Shown here piece by piece: positions 12,701 through 24,062 of a DNA stretch of 64,000 nt. A program made the position numbers and the translations under genes. How positions within the stretch are numbered: the first letter of the stretch is position 1; each line of letters begins with the position of its first letter. Below the pieces are notes generated by a model. It searched no databases and was not told the DNA's origin. It saw only the letters and a program-made list of their open reading frames with translations. The stretch comes from Diphasiastrum complanatum (Eukaryota > Streptophyta > Lycopodiopsida > Lycopodiales > Lycopodiaceae): NCBI GenBank assembly GCA_029204225.1, contig CM055095.1, positions 47,256,510 through 47,320,509 on the forward strand. The letters run 5' to 3'.

Positions 12701-15528
12701 GTCCAAGTACCCATCATCCCCAACAACGAGCACTAAAGTTGTGTTGTTGTTGAATGCTTAGAAGCCCGTTCCGAGCAAAAAGGATCGGAACGTTCCGTTC
12801 TGTCCTTTCCGGAACGTACCGGGTCGGAACGAGTTAATGTAATTGTAAATTAAAAAAAATTGATATATGACCCTGCTGGCCCGCGACTTCTGCATTTCAC
12901 AGATAGCGAGCAAGGTAGCGAGCAGGGAAAGTGCGCCTACATGCATAGATCTTCCTAAACATCAGAAAATTAACTGGACGCTTCCTAAAGTATCGTGCTA
13001 CTTCTGAAAATGATCATTCTCACCCAGTGCTTTCTGAGTACTTAAAGTCTTCGAATCCATCCGTTGAGCTTATTGCCCCAACCGCTCAAGTGGATAGACC
13101 AGATTATCTCCAACTAGGGGCAAAACTAGAGAAAGGCGAAGAAGTCTATATTACGGTTCACCAGACAGTCCAGCAGAAATTGCAGTTACTGAAGTGAAGA
13201 CAATGGTGTCGCCTGCTCCACTAAATAGTTCTCAGGGCAGTTCTCAACATGGCACTCTTAATTGCCCCCAGGGTTTAGCAAGTGCACCTCCACTTTCAGA
13301 TCCAAAAATAGAAGATGTTTCCTATTCAGTGAATTGTGATTTTGAGGTTGGAGAGTTCCTGTCTTTAGATGCCTTGGGATTTGCCAGCGACATTGATAAG
13401 TATGGACAACAAGAAGCACGAATCAAAATCAGTCATACATGATAGATCATGAACCAAAATCTGAAGAAGCACGAACCAAAATCTTCAGTTATAGATCTTC
13501 AGTTAACTCTAGGAAGCGTCCAGTTAATTTTCTGATTTTTAGGGGCAATCATGTTTTAATAATTAAATCCTTTGTAAAAGAAATACGTTTTTTTTTCAAG
13601 GCCACGTTCCGGAACGGAATGCGTTCCGTTCTGGAACGGGCAACTAGAATGTACGAAATGCAAAAAAATATATTATTTTTTACAACCCATGCAAAAACAT
13701 TATGTTTCATTAGATAGGCTGATTGTTCCAATCAAAGATGCACGTTCTGTTCTGGATTACGATCCGGAACACGATCCGGGAATTCTCGTTAGGGTTTCCC
13801 AGATTGCAAAGTTTTTTGTTTTTTGTTTTTAAAGTTGCCAATATGGGTATCATGTGAAAGGATATCCAAAAACCAATTATTATGCAGTTCTGTTGCTTGG
13901 TTTCAGATGGCTGCATTCATCAAAAATTTGGACATCACAGATCTGCAAATATTTGCTTTTGCAATCACAGATCTGCATTCACAGGCTACATTCATCAGAA
14001 ATCTGGACATCAGCAGATCAGCAAACCATTGGCATAAGGAAGACAAAATCAGATATTCATTTCAAAATCTGATATTCATTCCAATAGCAAAAGCAGCAGA
14101 TCTGGACTTTAGAAAAAAATTTGCAAATATTTTTGCGATCCGGGACCACGTTTCTGGTCCCGTATCGCTTGCGATCCAGATCGCACGATCCGGATCGCAC
14201 GATCTGGATCGTTTTTGTAGCGGATTGCGATCCGCTGCAACTCTGGCTCCAATTCATATCGGCAGGGATGATTCAGAACCAAAATGAAGCAATACTCATT
14301 TGGTTCAGAACAGGCCGACTAAAGGGTGTGATCCTTACATTTTGGTATACCATCATGGACCAAAAACTGAAAAGATTGTGAATGTGGATGATGAGCCTAG
14401 GTAAGAAAGCAGTTTGGTACTATGTTGAAAATAAGATCATAGATTAAGCATCATATGAAAACAGAAGAGACAGTGAAGTGATGGTAAAATGGTAATCTCC
14501 AACGAAGAGCACTGCATAATCACTGATTGATGGTGTGCATGGCCTCCTACCTAAAGGAACACTGCTAAGTATCTCCTACAAACATACTGGAGACATTGAA
14601 ATCCTCAGTTGTAGAACAACTTTCAGAGTTTCCACTTACTCTATTTTGGAGGTCCTTCAGGAAGCTTCCGGGAAAATATAAGATTAGGGCCAACGCCACC
14701 TCAGCACATCTTACAAGGCGGTTTGCAAATCTCTGGAAAATGCTAAAAAGCATATGACTTCAAAGAATACCCGCCCCCTAAATGATCAATGGGACAATGT
14801 GTGGTAGTATCTGTATGTGCATAACATGGCAAATTTGTTTATAGAGGTTGTGAATTGGAAGGAAAAGATTAAAAGACATTTGGTATTCGGTCTATCAACA
14901 TATTTGAAGACCATGGGAGGAAGGATGGTGTAAATATAACATTCACTATTGCAGCTGTCTTGACACGAGAACGGAGGATACATGTTTTTGATGAGGATCG
15001 GAATTGAAAACATATATTTATGTATGTAAACATGTGCCTTAAGAATTTGGAGGGACCACACCATGACCCAACACAACAGCCCAGAATTTGTTGTGACTAT
15101 AGTCATCAAAGTGGAGGGACCACACCATACAACAGCCCAGATAAATAGTGGCTCGAGGTAGGCCTACTAGTCTACCTAGTACCTAAGATGCAACAAGGAT
15201 ATATGAAACTACTTAGTGCAAGTGCTCTCTCACTACAAACTAGCACCTCAAGGTAGATCACTCGCATCTCCATATTGGAATTTGGTGACTAGCAATTCAG
15301 GACTTGAAGTTTGAAACCATTCAATAGTGACATTTTATTAAGACTCGGGGGCTTGATATAACGTTTAATAAATGACTTAATGATGAAAAGTATGCAACAG
15401 ATACACAGTATGCATTTCAAAATCTGCTAAAGCATTTTAAAACAAAGTGGCTGGGAGAAGATAATTACTGAATTCAGCATTTATTCCTCGCTGAGACAAT
15501 AATTGTTTTTTTATTATTGTATAGTCTA

Positions 15529-15584
<56 letters not shown>

Positions 15585-16765
15585 GCATATATATCTCTCA
15601 CTCTCTCTCTCTCTCTCTCTCAGCCGAACCTTCCAAAAAACGCAATCCCAGAAAACACACTCTTTTTGGAACATTCCAAAAAACGTAACTGCCATTGCCC
15701 GTCAACAGCTCTACTGCCCATCGATGAAATTTTAGGGCACACGTGGCCCAATTAATACATGGGTAGCGCGTTTTGTCCATCGCCGCAAACATCTTCATGC
15801 TTGTTTTTGAGGAAGCCTTTCCTAGATATTTCTGCATCAGGGATAAAGGCTATTTTTTAAAGTAAATTCCCTTTGAGGGGGAAAATTGTCTCGAAGTTCA
15901 AGTCTGGCATGAGTATAAAGTCTTAGTCTAATGAAGAAGGCTGCGCCTCTTGTATATCATTATTTCCTTGTGGACCTGCAAATTCCTTTTGCTGAGATGG
16001 GGCGGCGGTTCACCCCTCTTATTGACTGCATGCAACGGTGTTGTCCCTTTAGTTATCTGAGATGTCTGTCTTTTTCATTTGAGTAGTACATGTGCACATA
16101 GTACGTGTACGTCTAAGTCGCACTCATTTGCACTTATTTGGACCTATTATGTGTTCACCCTCATGAATTAGTATTGGAAGCTGGAGATCAATCTAGCCAG
16201 TAGTTGATTGAACACAGCATCAAAGCTTTCTTTTGTTGGAATCTTAAATCTCAGAGCATCAATTCTTCAAGTGCTCTTCTGACTTCACATTTCTCATGCC
16301 CCAAAAAAGCACAAAGCACTTCTGTCTCTTCTGCACCTAAAGCTTTTTGGAATCAAACCCAGATAGAGGTGATTGTCATTGTGGCAGATGTGCGCATTGT
16401 GGCACCGGTGAGCACTCTACGCCAATGATGAGACGTGGGCCAGATGGACCAAGAACACTTTGCAATGCCTGTGGATTGATGTGGGCTAATAAGGTATGAA
16501 CATATCACAGCATCATACACAAAGGATTTGGAGAGATGTTCCTTGACTTGTATTCATGTCTGGAAAAAATGGTCCTTGAAACTTGTCCAATGTTTGGATA
16601 AGCTTTTAAATATTAAGACTGTGTTTCGATTGAAAGAGTGATTTCCAAAAATCTGTCTTCTTAGTGGCAATTCCTTTCGGAAGATTAGATCTATGCTATC
16701 ATACAACGATACTGCCTTTGCAAAAAATTAAAAGCTCTATACTTTGATTTCAGAAAACAATTGTC

Positions 16766-16850
<85 letters not shown>

Positions 16851-17264
16851 ACACACAAATACACACACAAACGCGTTTTGGAGTTACAAATGTAGTGAGG
16901 ATGGATCACAGGGAATGCTCCGCGATCTTTCAAAAAATCCATCAGCAATCTTTTCACAAACTGATCATATACATCACCCGGTAAGGATTGGAACATTCTT
17001 CTCTTAACTACTTAGTCATTTGCCATTCAACTGAATGATTGGAGTAATTTACCTTAAGCTGTATGCACAGAATTCACTACATACATAGCTCCCATGATTA
17101 TATCCTCATAAAATTTGCACTTCAGATGATTTTCCGTCAGCAGTCATTGACCAATATTTGCAATAATTTTTCCTGTTTACGGTGGCTGAGAACACTGAGG
17201 CTAAGATTGGAAGCTTTTTAGCTGTCTAATGAGACTTTTCTTACTGCAGGATGTACCTAACTGA
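9738..17264 (+). CDS. ZML-type TIFY-CCT-GATA transcription factor
   Basis: Seven coding exons with GT..AG introns and matching phases: 9738-10202, 10749-10832, 11006-11139, 11308-11436, 16343-16493, 16912-16980 and 17250-17264, giving 348 residues. Residues 134-183 form a TIFY domain ([15 protein letters not shown], then LLLLGGRE). Residues about 193-236 form a CCT domain ([15 protein letters not shown], then [12 protein letters not shown]). Residues 287-314 form a GATA zinc finger with CX2C-X20-CX2C spacing (CAHC...[14 protein letters not shown]...CNAC). This order and the X20 spacing define class III plant GATA factors (Arabidopsis ZIM, ZML1, ZML2), nuclear regulators of light and growth responses. 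An acidic linker lies at residues 97-112. The usual length is about 300-360. Exon 3 could start at 11003, adding one Gln. The fifth intron (4.9 kb) is full of insertions. The start at 9738 is preferred because the earlier in-frame ATG at 9696 lies in the predicted 5' UTR intron. Confidence 0.9.
12765..12836. repeat. GC-rich palindromic block, GGAACG-type
   Basis: Clustered inverted copies of CGTTCC/GGAACG (for example GCCCGTTCC, ATCGGAACGTTCCGTTC, CGGGTCGGAACGAG) in an otherwise AT-rich intron. A related block at 13599-13643 ends with GGAACGGGC, the reverse complement of GCCCGTTCC here. The two blocks could be the ends of one small inverted-repeat element, but I see no clean target duplication. 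Confidence 0.5.
12954..13543. repeat. 37-bp inverted-repeat pair around a coding-like insert
   Basis: Left arm 12954-12990 (CCTAAACATCAGAAAATTAA... ) and right arm 13507-13543 are inverted copies, 35 of 37 positions identical by hand comparison. They enclose about 516 bp that includes the coding-like stretch at 13003-13442. The arrangement resembles a foldback or terminal-inverted-repeat element carrying captured sequence in intron 5 of the ZML-type gene. Confidence 0.7.
13003..13442 (+). pseudogene. Unidentified captured coding fragment
   Basis: Two adjoining plus-strand frames read like real protein. The first contains [19 protein letters not shown] and [17 protein letters not shown]. After a frame change near 13145 the second reads [19 protein letters not shown], then [19 protein letters not shown] and [14 protein letters not shown], ending with a stop at 13440-13442. 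Composition (Ser/Pro-rich, acidic, ending in an LSLDALGFA-like motif) suggests a plant nuclear or regulatory protein, but I do not recognise the family. It is not in phase with the flanking ZML-type exons and is bracketed by a 37-bp inverted repeat, so it is more likely a captured gene fragment than an exon of the host gene. Confidence 0.45.
13599..13643. repeat. Second GGAACG-type palindromic block
   Basis: Contains ACGTTCCGGAACGGAATGCG and GTTCCGTTCTGGAACGGGC, mutually inverted. It pairs with the block at 12765-12836 in inverse orientation. Confidence 0.5.
13735..14260. repeat. MITE-like element with GATCCGG-type palindromic ends
   Basis: Left part 13740-13790 has TTACGATCCGGAACACGATC and right part 14135-14240 has repeated GATCCGGATCGCACGATC and GCGATCCGCT motifs. 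Between them is an AT-rich stretch with repeated CAGATCTG and CATCAGAAATCTGGACATC words. Palindromic GC-rich ends around a simple CAGAT-rich centre mirror the layout of the 460-bp element at 56955-57414, so both may belong to one broad type of non-autonomous DNA transposon. I could not fix termini or a target duplication. Confidence 0.45.
15531..15621 (+). repeat. (CT)n microsatellite, two blocks
   Basis: An almost pure CT run at 15531-15579, a short spacer CCATGCATATATAT, and a second run ending near 15621. Lies in intron 5 of the ZML-type gene. Long open frames across it are products of the repeat and not coding. Confidence 0.95.
16770..16857 (+). repeat. (GA)n-(CA)n microsatellite before exon 7 of the ZML-type gene
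   Basis: About 39 GA dinucleotides (16770-16847) followed by a short CA run to about 16857. It ends 55 bp before the acceptor of the penultimate-to-last coding region (exon starting 16912), so length variation might affect splicing. Confidence 0.95.
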
Positions 17265-20200
17265 TGAAATAGAAGTGTTCTTTCTGGAAAGCCGGACTTC
17301 GAGCTTAGGATTGGTAATTGTTCGCTTCCTATGACTTATGTTGACTTTCTGTGAATGTTCTACAAATGAGGCGAGTGGGTAGTGTATCAATAGAACTCAA
17401 ACTATTGAACTTCAGTTTGCTTATGTGGGCAGTGTATCGCTAGAACAGGGAGCTCTGCCATGTTTGGCATAACTCTTTGCTGTGATGTCAAGTGTTAGAA
17501 AAACAGCTACTTTTAGTCCAATTTTTTTCAAGTGAAAATGTACTTTAAGACTGCTAATCAGCAAATTTCCTCGATGTCTTGAAGTTCTGAAATATCACAA
17601 ACTTATTGAAGCTGAGCTTTAGGAATGCTATCTGAAAGCCAATCTTTTCAATGTATGACACTTGTTCATCATTTGGCTCTGAATTTGGAAGGGCGATGCA
17701 TGTATCTCCATGAGAGTGTGAAGACGCATCTACAAGTCTTTGACATATCCCAACTGGAAGGCTGTTTCTTACCAGCTTTTATTATGTCCGTCTTGCCAGT
17801 TTCTTTGCCAATTATTTGTAGGGTACAACAGTTTATCTAGAGGGTTCTTCACAAGTTTCATATGCCTTAGATGTTTGGCTTGTCTAGAATTTGGTTATTC
17901 ATTTGTTCTTGCGCCCTCCAGTGATAGTAATTCTTAACAATGTTTTCCATTCTCTCATTTGTGGTTAAGGGCGCCATTGCTGAGAGATCCAAAGCTTTTC
18001 CTGCCTCGAAGGACAAGGAACAAGTTGTTAAAAAGAAGCTTTTTCATAGAACGTTTGTTACCTATTCCGTTGAAAGAAATCCGTCGTTTCGTTTAATTGT
18101 TCTCTATGATTTTACATCCCATGTACAAGAATGCGAGTAAAATTTCTATTTAATCTGTTTTCTCTCGCCTGTAAAGTGACAGTGCACAAAGGAATGAATA
18201 CCAATGCTTTGGTATCAGCTGGAATACATAGGTTTATCTAGCATTTATTCATTGTTTATCGAGTGTAGGGTGGGTTGATAGCTTATTTCTCTCAGCATTT
18301 TGTGATAACACATTCCTTATGTATTGGTTTGAAGCTTGGCATTATTTGGAGAAGTTCTAGCAATGTGGCTTTTTCCCCTGAAGTGGTTAACTTCCATGTA
18401 TTCTGTGAAAGGGTATTATGTAAATTGACAAGTCAAAGAAACTTTTAAGTAATTAATACAAGGCTAAAGCTATCAATATCATTCTGTGTTACATTTAATG
18501 ACAACTTTCCATATTATGTTAGTCTTTTCGTCAATACAGACGTTCCTTTTTGTTCAGAATGACTAGACAAAGGTGAATTATGAAGAAGCATTTGTAACAA
18601 TTGTAAACAAAAATCGTCACACAACCCTATTTGTATCAGATGGTATTGACTAGTTTATTGATTAAATAGCACCTTTACAATATTAAAAGTTTTTCTTAAA
18701 GGGTGCAATCGATTAAATACTTTACCTTTTCAACTCTAATTACCCATTTAGCCTCCATGTGCAAGAATTCTGAAGCTCAACATATAAATTTAATTGGTTG
18801 GAGTACAGCTTATAGGAACTATGGCCACAATCATGTTCGAAATATAGACTTTCAGAAGCTTTGTTTATATCATTCTCAGCAGAAGGATGCAAAGCGTGTC
18901 AGCAAAATATCTATGACAAGAAATTGCAACATTTGGAAGGATGATTTTTTTGTTACAAGCAAAAAGTATCTTAGAATGTCACTTGACAGCTTAACCTTAA
19001 TTCTCCAGAAAGTTCAGCACTAATACTCATCCCATTACAAATTATCATTTTGAGAGAATCAGATAATACCGTCATTGTCCTCAACACTCAACCCTCTCTG
19101 ACCTTACAAACCACTTCAAGAAGTTGTGTGAACTCCATGGATAAGCAAAATCAATAGGGACATAAGCTTGACATAAGCCAAACTATTTTGCACTTAATAT
19201 TCCTATTTATTGATCCCTAAATCCAAAAGTGAGCCTTTAATAATCTTTGAAAAGATATTTTGCTAAGCAACATCAAAGGCTTCTCTTGTAGGTGATTAGT
19301 GTGCAAACCTGCAACAATTGTAGCAATTTGTGTTTCCCAATTATCTACCAAAAGCATCTTAACATTACCATAGAACATTGTGTTAATGTTTGGCAAATCT
19401 TTCAGATTGTTCAGCATGAACAACCTCTAGTCAAATTAAAGACTCATGTAGAGATGTAGTATTGCATTTTTGAAATCTCCATTTACAATTGCAAATTATT
19501 GCCACATATGTTCATTGAAACGCTGTTGCAAAGAATCTGCATATTTTTGTAAATCTGTCGAAACGTACCACACAAAACCTCCAAAAGTAACACAAGCACC
19601 ATTTCTTTGACTTAGATTGGAATTTGCCAAGGATCCATCCAAATTTTGGTGATCTCACACGTGCCTGAGCACATCATTTCATATAGTACCCAAAATGGAT
19701 CAATTCATCATGATTTTGATCCCTTTTGATCTCAAAATCCACTTGATTGCAAACTATGTCCAAACTAGCTCTCAAAATCTTGATTTTCATGCAATTTTCA
19801 CATTAAGTTTAAAACATTCAATCCATGTCCATCCTTGGGCTGGATTTGAAATCTCAAAAAATGTGATTCTTATCTCTCACTAAGATGTGTGCTTCAAAGA
19901 GCTAGATCCACTTAGTAAGATCTTGATTACAAAGGAAAGACCAATCTCTCCACCGATGCCAATCAACTTGAGTTACTAGATCTTGCCTTTCAAAAGAGAA
20001 GGAACTCCAAGATAATTTGGATCACACACCAAACACAAGTTTCACAGACCTCTATGACTCTATTTCAAGCCAAAAAACGCTCAAGAACTGTGAGTAGGAG
20101 TGAAACAATGTGACTAGGATCTCAAAATCTCATCTAGAACTCTCAAAACCTAGATTGACAAGGCAAACTTGAGTTTTTTTAATGCAACCATCAATATTTG

Positions 20201-20579
20201 GTACTCTTTGGCAAAAGTCACCAAGTTGGGTGCCCAACCTACTTCCAAAAAAAAATGGCAATAACTTGGTCTATAGTGAACCAATTCACTTGCGATCTCT
20301 TGCACCTAAATCTACACTCAAATAGCTTTCCAACAAGTATTTACTTGCACACTTTGGATCACCACATAGAACACAACAAATTTTTAAAGTGGGGGTATCC
20401 TACACGTGCTCTGAGTACAATATTTTGTATTGTACTTTTCAGATCCAAATCATCATGATTTGGCCCCTCTTGATGCCAAAATCCCTTGGAAAACTAGTCG
20501 AGATCCTCAAATACACTCAACATCATGAATTTCACTCTCTAATCTTGATCATTGATGCATGAAGATCATACCTAAGGGT
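17265..20579. other. 3' flank of the ZML-type gene; no further gene seen
   Basis: Begins with the presumed 3' UTR. No confident polyadenylation site could be chosen. An open frame of about 106 codons at 18703-19023 (+) and one of 68 codons at 19217-19423 (-) have no recognisable motif. The part next to 20580 is probably the leader of a leftward copia element whose primer site lies at 20580-20592. Confidence 0.35.
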
Positions 20580-20893
20580 GGCTCTGATACCATGTGAAGG
20601 TTTCACACATGTGAAGACCTGCCCAACACCCACAATGATCTTCTTGTGATTGCACATAGATCTATCACATAGATTGCATCCTACAATCTTCCTAGATTGA
20701 TTCTAAGGCAAGAGCACATAATGAATCCACATTCAATTGGCACTCAAGGCAATCAAAGTACATTAAAAAACTAAGTTCCCAACACGCTTTTAGAGAGAGA
20801 AAATAGCCTACTCTCGAGTAGAGAGAGAAAGTGAGTGATCCCTCAAGTAGAGAGAGAATATGAGGAAAAACCATGTGTATCACATAGATTGCT
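20580..20893 (-). mobile_element. copia primer site and partial LTR
   Basis: GGCTCTGATACCA at 20580-20592 is the reverse complement of a tRNA-iMet primer site and abuts TGTGAAGG at 20593, an LTR edge. Similarity to an LTR ends near 20893, where an integrase fragment on the minus strand begins, so the LTR is truncated by rearrangement. Confidence 0.6.
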
Positions 20894-21215
20894 TTACAAA
20901 ACTTGTATGTACAATAAGAGAGCTCTACCACACCTATTGGATAGAAAATTAGCACACAACAAAGCTTGATCCCAAAAAGATTTAGGAAGATTATCACCTA
21001 ACCTCATGGCTTTGGCACCTTCACACAAAGTTCTATTCTTCCTCTCGGCCACTTCATTTTGTTGTGGTGTCTTTGGGCTTGTGTACTCCCTCTTGATCCC
21101 ATGCTCATCACAAAAAGCCTTGAACTTGGTAGAAATATACTCACCACCATTGTCACTCCTCAAGCACTTGATCTTTGTAGAAAATTGAACCTCCTTTGCA
21201 ATCTTGAACTTAACA
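20894..21215 (-). pseudogene. copia integrase fragment, inverted copy
   Basis: Minus strand reads KIKCLRSDNGGEYISTKF, then EYTSPKTPQQNEVAERKNRT, the catalytic-core motif block of copia integrases around the second Asp and the Glu. The fragment ends near AKSFWDQAL-type sequence (LPKSFWDQALLCANFL). It lies head to head with a plus-strand gag fragment from the same family at 21216, so the junction at 21215/21216 is a rearrangement breakpoint. Confidence 0.85.
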
Positions 21216-22424
21216 AAGATGAAGCCTGGGAAGCTTTGAAGAAGCTTTATGAATCCAAGTCTACATCAAGGGTATTAACCCTTAGGAGACAAATCTCTCA
21301 ATGTTTGAAAAAGAAGGATGAAGGTGCTCATGCTTTTGTTTTGAGGGTTAAAGCATTCAATGATGAATTAGCATGTATTGATGAGAGTATTAAGGAGGTA
21401 AAACTTGTTCAAGTTATACTTAATGGTTTGTGGATGAGCATCAAAGGGCATTTTGCTAGTGATTGCTTCAAAAAGAAGAGAGATCAAGGTGATAAACAAA
21501 GAAATCTAACTCTAGATGAGGATGGTGTTGATGTTCAAAACATAAATGATGATGCTTTTGTGATGTCTTCATGTTTGAGTTCTATTGTTGGAGATATTGA
21601 TCCTTGGTGGATTGATAGTGGAGCAAGCTCACACATGACTTTTCACAAATAATATCTCACATCTTTGTTAGAATATGGAGATGACAAGAAGGTGATCTAC
21701 ACAGCCAATGATGGTGAGTGTGCAATCAAAGGGATTGACACAATTTCTATTTCTCTCTCCACAAATAGGAATGTTCATTTGAAGGATGTTTTGTTCATAC
21801 CTTCCATTACTAAGAACTTACTTAGTATTAGCCAAATGTTAATCAAGGGTCTTAAGGCTGAGTTCGATGGTGATACATGCTTGATCAAGAAGAAGGATAT
21901 TGTGATTGCAAGAGGCAAAATGCAAGGTAAGCTATTCAAACTTGATGTTGTGTTATTGCTACCAAGTTGGATGCGTTGCAAGAGAGCAAATATCAATGCA
22001 AGAGGTTTGGCACAAAGGATGGGGCATCTCAACTTCAAGTCATTGGAGGTAATGGCAAGAAAGCAAGTTGTGATTGGTCTTCCAAGTTTCTTAACTAGCA
22101 TCAATCATGTTTGTGATCAATGTGCTTTGTCAAACTCACATAGGTTACCTTATAAAAGAGATTCTACATCTAGATCTACTATGCCTTTTCAAGTTGTGCA
22201 TTCGGATATTCATCGAGTTATTACAATTAGCAATAGTGGTGCTAAGATGTATGTAACCTTTATTGATGATTTTAGTAGATTTTGTTGGGTATATCTACCA
22301 AAGAGCAAGGATGAAATGTATGATGTCTTTGTTAAGTTCAACATTGCAAGAGAGGTTTAAATCTCTACCAAAATCAAGTGCTTGAGGAGTGACAATGGTG
22401 GTGAATATATTTCTACCAAGTTTA
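21216..22424 (+). pseudogene. copia gag end, protease start and integrase N-terminus
   Basis: Plus-strand pieces in copia order: DEAWEALKKLYESKS and LRRQISQCLKKKDEGAHAF (gag), GHFASDCFKKKR (half zinc knuckle), DPWWIDSGASSHMTFHK (protease active-site region, DSGA, about 21600-21650), a stop, GDDKKVIYTANDGECAIKG and LLSISQMLIKGLKAEFDGD (about 21670-21880), then GHLNFKSLEVMARKQVV and HVCDQCALS plus HSDIHR and FIDDFSRFCWVY (integrase zinc and first catalytic Asp). A frameshift lies near 21945. The gag middle is missing, so the piece is internally deleted. Confidence 0.88.
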
Positions 22425-22921
22425 AAGCTATTCAAACTTGATGCTTGTGTTATTGCTACCAAGTTGGATGCGTTGCAAGAGAGCAAATATCAATGCAAGA
22501 GGTTTGGCACAAAGGATGGGGCATCTCAACTTCAAGTCATTGGAGGTAATGGCAAGAAAGCAAGTTGTGATTGGTCTTCCAAGTTTCTTAACTAGCATCA
22601 ATCATGTTTGTGATCAATGTGCTTTGTCAAACTCACATAGGTTACCTTATAAGAGAGATTCTACATCTAGATCTACTATGCCTTTTCAAGTTGTGCATTC
22701 GGATATTCATCGAGTTATTACAATTAGCAATAGTGGTGCTAAGATGTATGTAACATTTATTGATGATTTTAGTAGATTTTGTTGGGTATATCTACTAAAG
22801 AGCAAGGATGAAATGTATGATGTCTTTGTTAAGTTCAACATTGCAAGAGAGGTTTAATTCTCTACCAAAATCAAGTGCTTGAGGAGTGACAATGGTGGTG
22901 AATATATTTCTACCAAGTTTA
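22425..22921 (+). repeat. Tandem duplication of a copia integrase segment
   Basis: This block repeats 21929-22424 directly and without spacer (unit 496-497 bp). Both copies begin at AAGCTATTCAAACTTGAT, and the join lies inside a shared AAGCT. Only a few substitutions separate the copies, so the duplication is younger than much of the other decay here. A one-base difference near the start (GATGTTGTG against GATGCTTGTG) shifts the frame in the first copy. Confidence 0.85.
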
Positions 22922-23085
22922 AAGCTTTTTGTGATGAGCATGGAATCAAGAGAGAGTACACAAGTCCAAGGACAACACAACAAAATGGACTGGCCAAGAG
23001 GAAGAATAGAACCTTGTGTGAAGGTGCAAAAGCCATGAGGTTAGAAGCCAATCTTCCAAAACCATTTTGGAATCAAGCCTTACTG
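22922..23085 (+). pseudogene. copia integrase core, continuation
   Basis: Continues the second copy with FCDEHGIKREYTSPRTTQQN and KRKNRTLCEGAKAMRL, matching the catalytic-core end of the integrase on the minus strand at 20894-21215. It stops at PFWNQALLA near 23085, where an unrelated copia RT on the opposite strand begins. Confidence 0.85.
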
Positions 23086-23940
23086 GCCATTCGCTTATCT
23101 TCCTCGAGAGTTTGCGGACAATCTGCCTTGCTCAGTATTTTTCCAAGTATCATGGGAGTATGCACACCTTTGCATTCGAGCATGTTGAAGTCTTCAATGA
23201 TTTTTCGAGTGTATTTTTGTTGGCGAAGATACAACTTACCACCTTCAAAGTCTCTTTCAATCTGCAAGCCTAGATAGATTTTTGCTTCTCCTAGGTCAGC
23301 GATCTCAAATATTCCAGAAATGTCTCTTTTGACATCTGAAATTAATTTATCTTTTCTTGAGAAGATAAGCGTGTCATCAACATAAACAACTAGAATGGTT
23401 ATTTCATTTTGGACATGTTTGATATAGACGTTCAATTCAGCGAATAAAGGTTCGAAGCCTAAAGAATGTAGTGCTTCGTCCTTCTTTCTATACCATTTGT
23501 CTGGCTGCTTGTTTCATACCATAGATGCTTTTATTCATGTGATATCCGAATTCTGGATATTCTTGGCTTATAAAACCAAGTGGTTGGTCCATGAATAAAT
23601 TTTCTTTTAATTCTACGTGCAAGAAAACAGTTTTCTCATCCACAATATGGATTTTGAGATCATGAGCCACTGCATAAGCAAATAACAAGCGAATTGATGT
23701 GTGTTTGACTACCGGTGAGAAAGTATCAGTGTAGTCGATTCCATATTTTTGTGAAAAACCTTTTGCAACCAACCTTGCTTTGTATCTGATGTTATCTCCA
23801 TCTGGACATGTTTTGATCTTGTAAATCCACTTGCATTTGATTGGTTTTCTTCCATCAGGTATAGGTGCAAGTGTCCGTACATTCTTCTTATATTAGATGA
23901 CATTTTGTCCGATATATTTTGCGAATCTTTCGAGGTTGAA
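23073..23940 (-). pseudogene. copia reverse transcriptase fragment
   Basis: Minus strand: KWIYKIKTCPDGDNIRYKAR with LVAKGFSQKYGIDYTDTFSP (about 23830-23700), then NKSIYGMKQAARQ (about 23500), a break, and ILVVYVDDTLIFSRKDKL (about 23380) followed by YLGLQIERDF and ECKGVHTPM. These are the copia RT palm and the conserved YVDD catalytic box. At least one frameshift separates the two halves near 23460. The sequence is diverged from the RTs at 27300-27690 and 33460-34578, so it is another family. Confidence 0.88.
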
Positions 23941-24062
23941 CACGAATAGAAATATTTCGAGTTCGAGTTCGTTTCTCATCCTTTGTCAATTAAATTGTGC
24001 ACTTTGTTAGTAGAGCCGAGATTTGTCTAATCAGGTGTTCTACAATATGATCATTTACTATA

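Noticed and set aside
15474-15837. Open frames rich in Ser-Leu or Arg-Glu
   Set aside because: They run through the (CT)n tract and have no sequence outside it that resembles a protein.
16691-17007. Open frames across the (GA)n tract
   Set aside because: Products of the dinucleotide repeat. The real coding here is the short ZML-type exon 16912-16980 in another frame.
18703-19023. 106-codon plus-strand open frame downstream of the ZML-type gene
   Set aside because: No recognisable domain, ordinary AT-rich composition. Kept only as part of the intergenic note.
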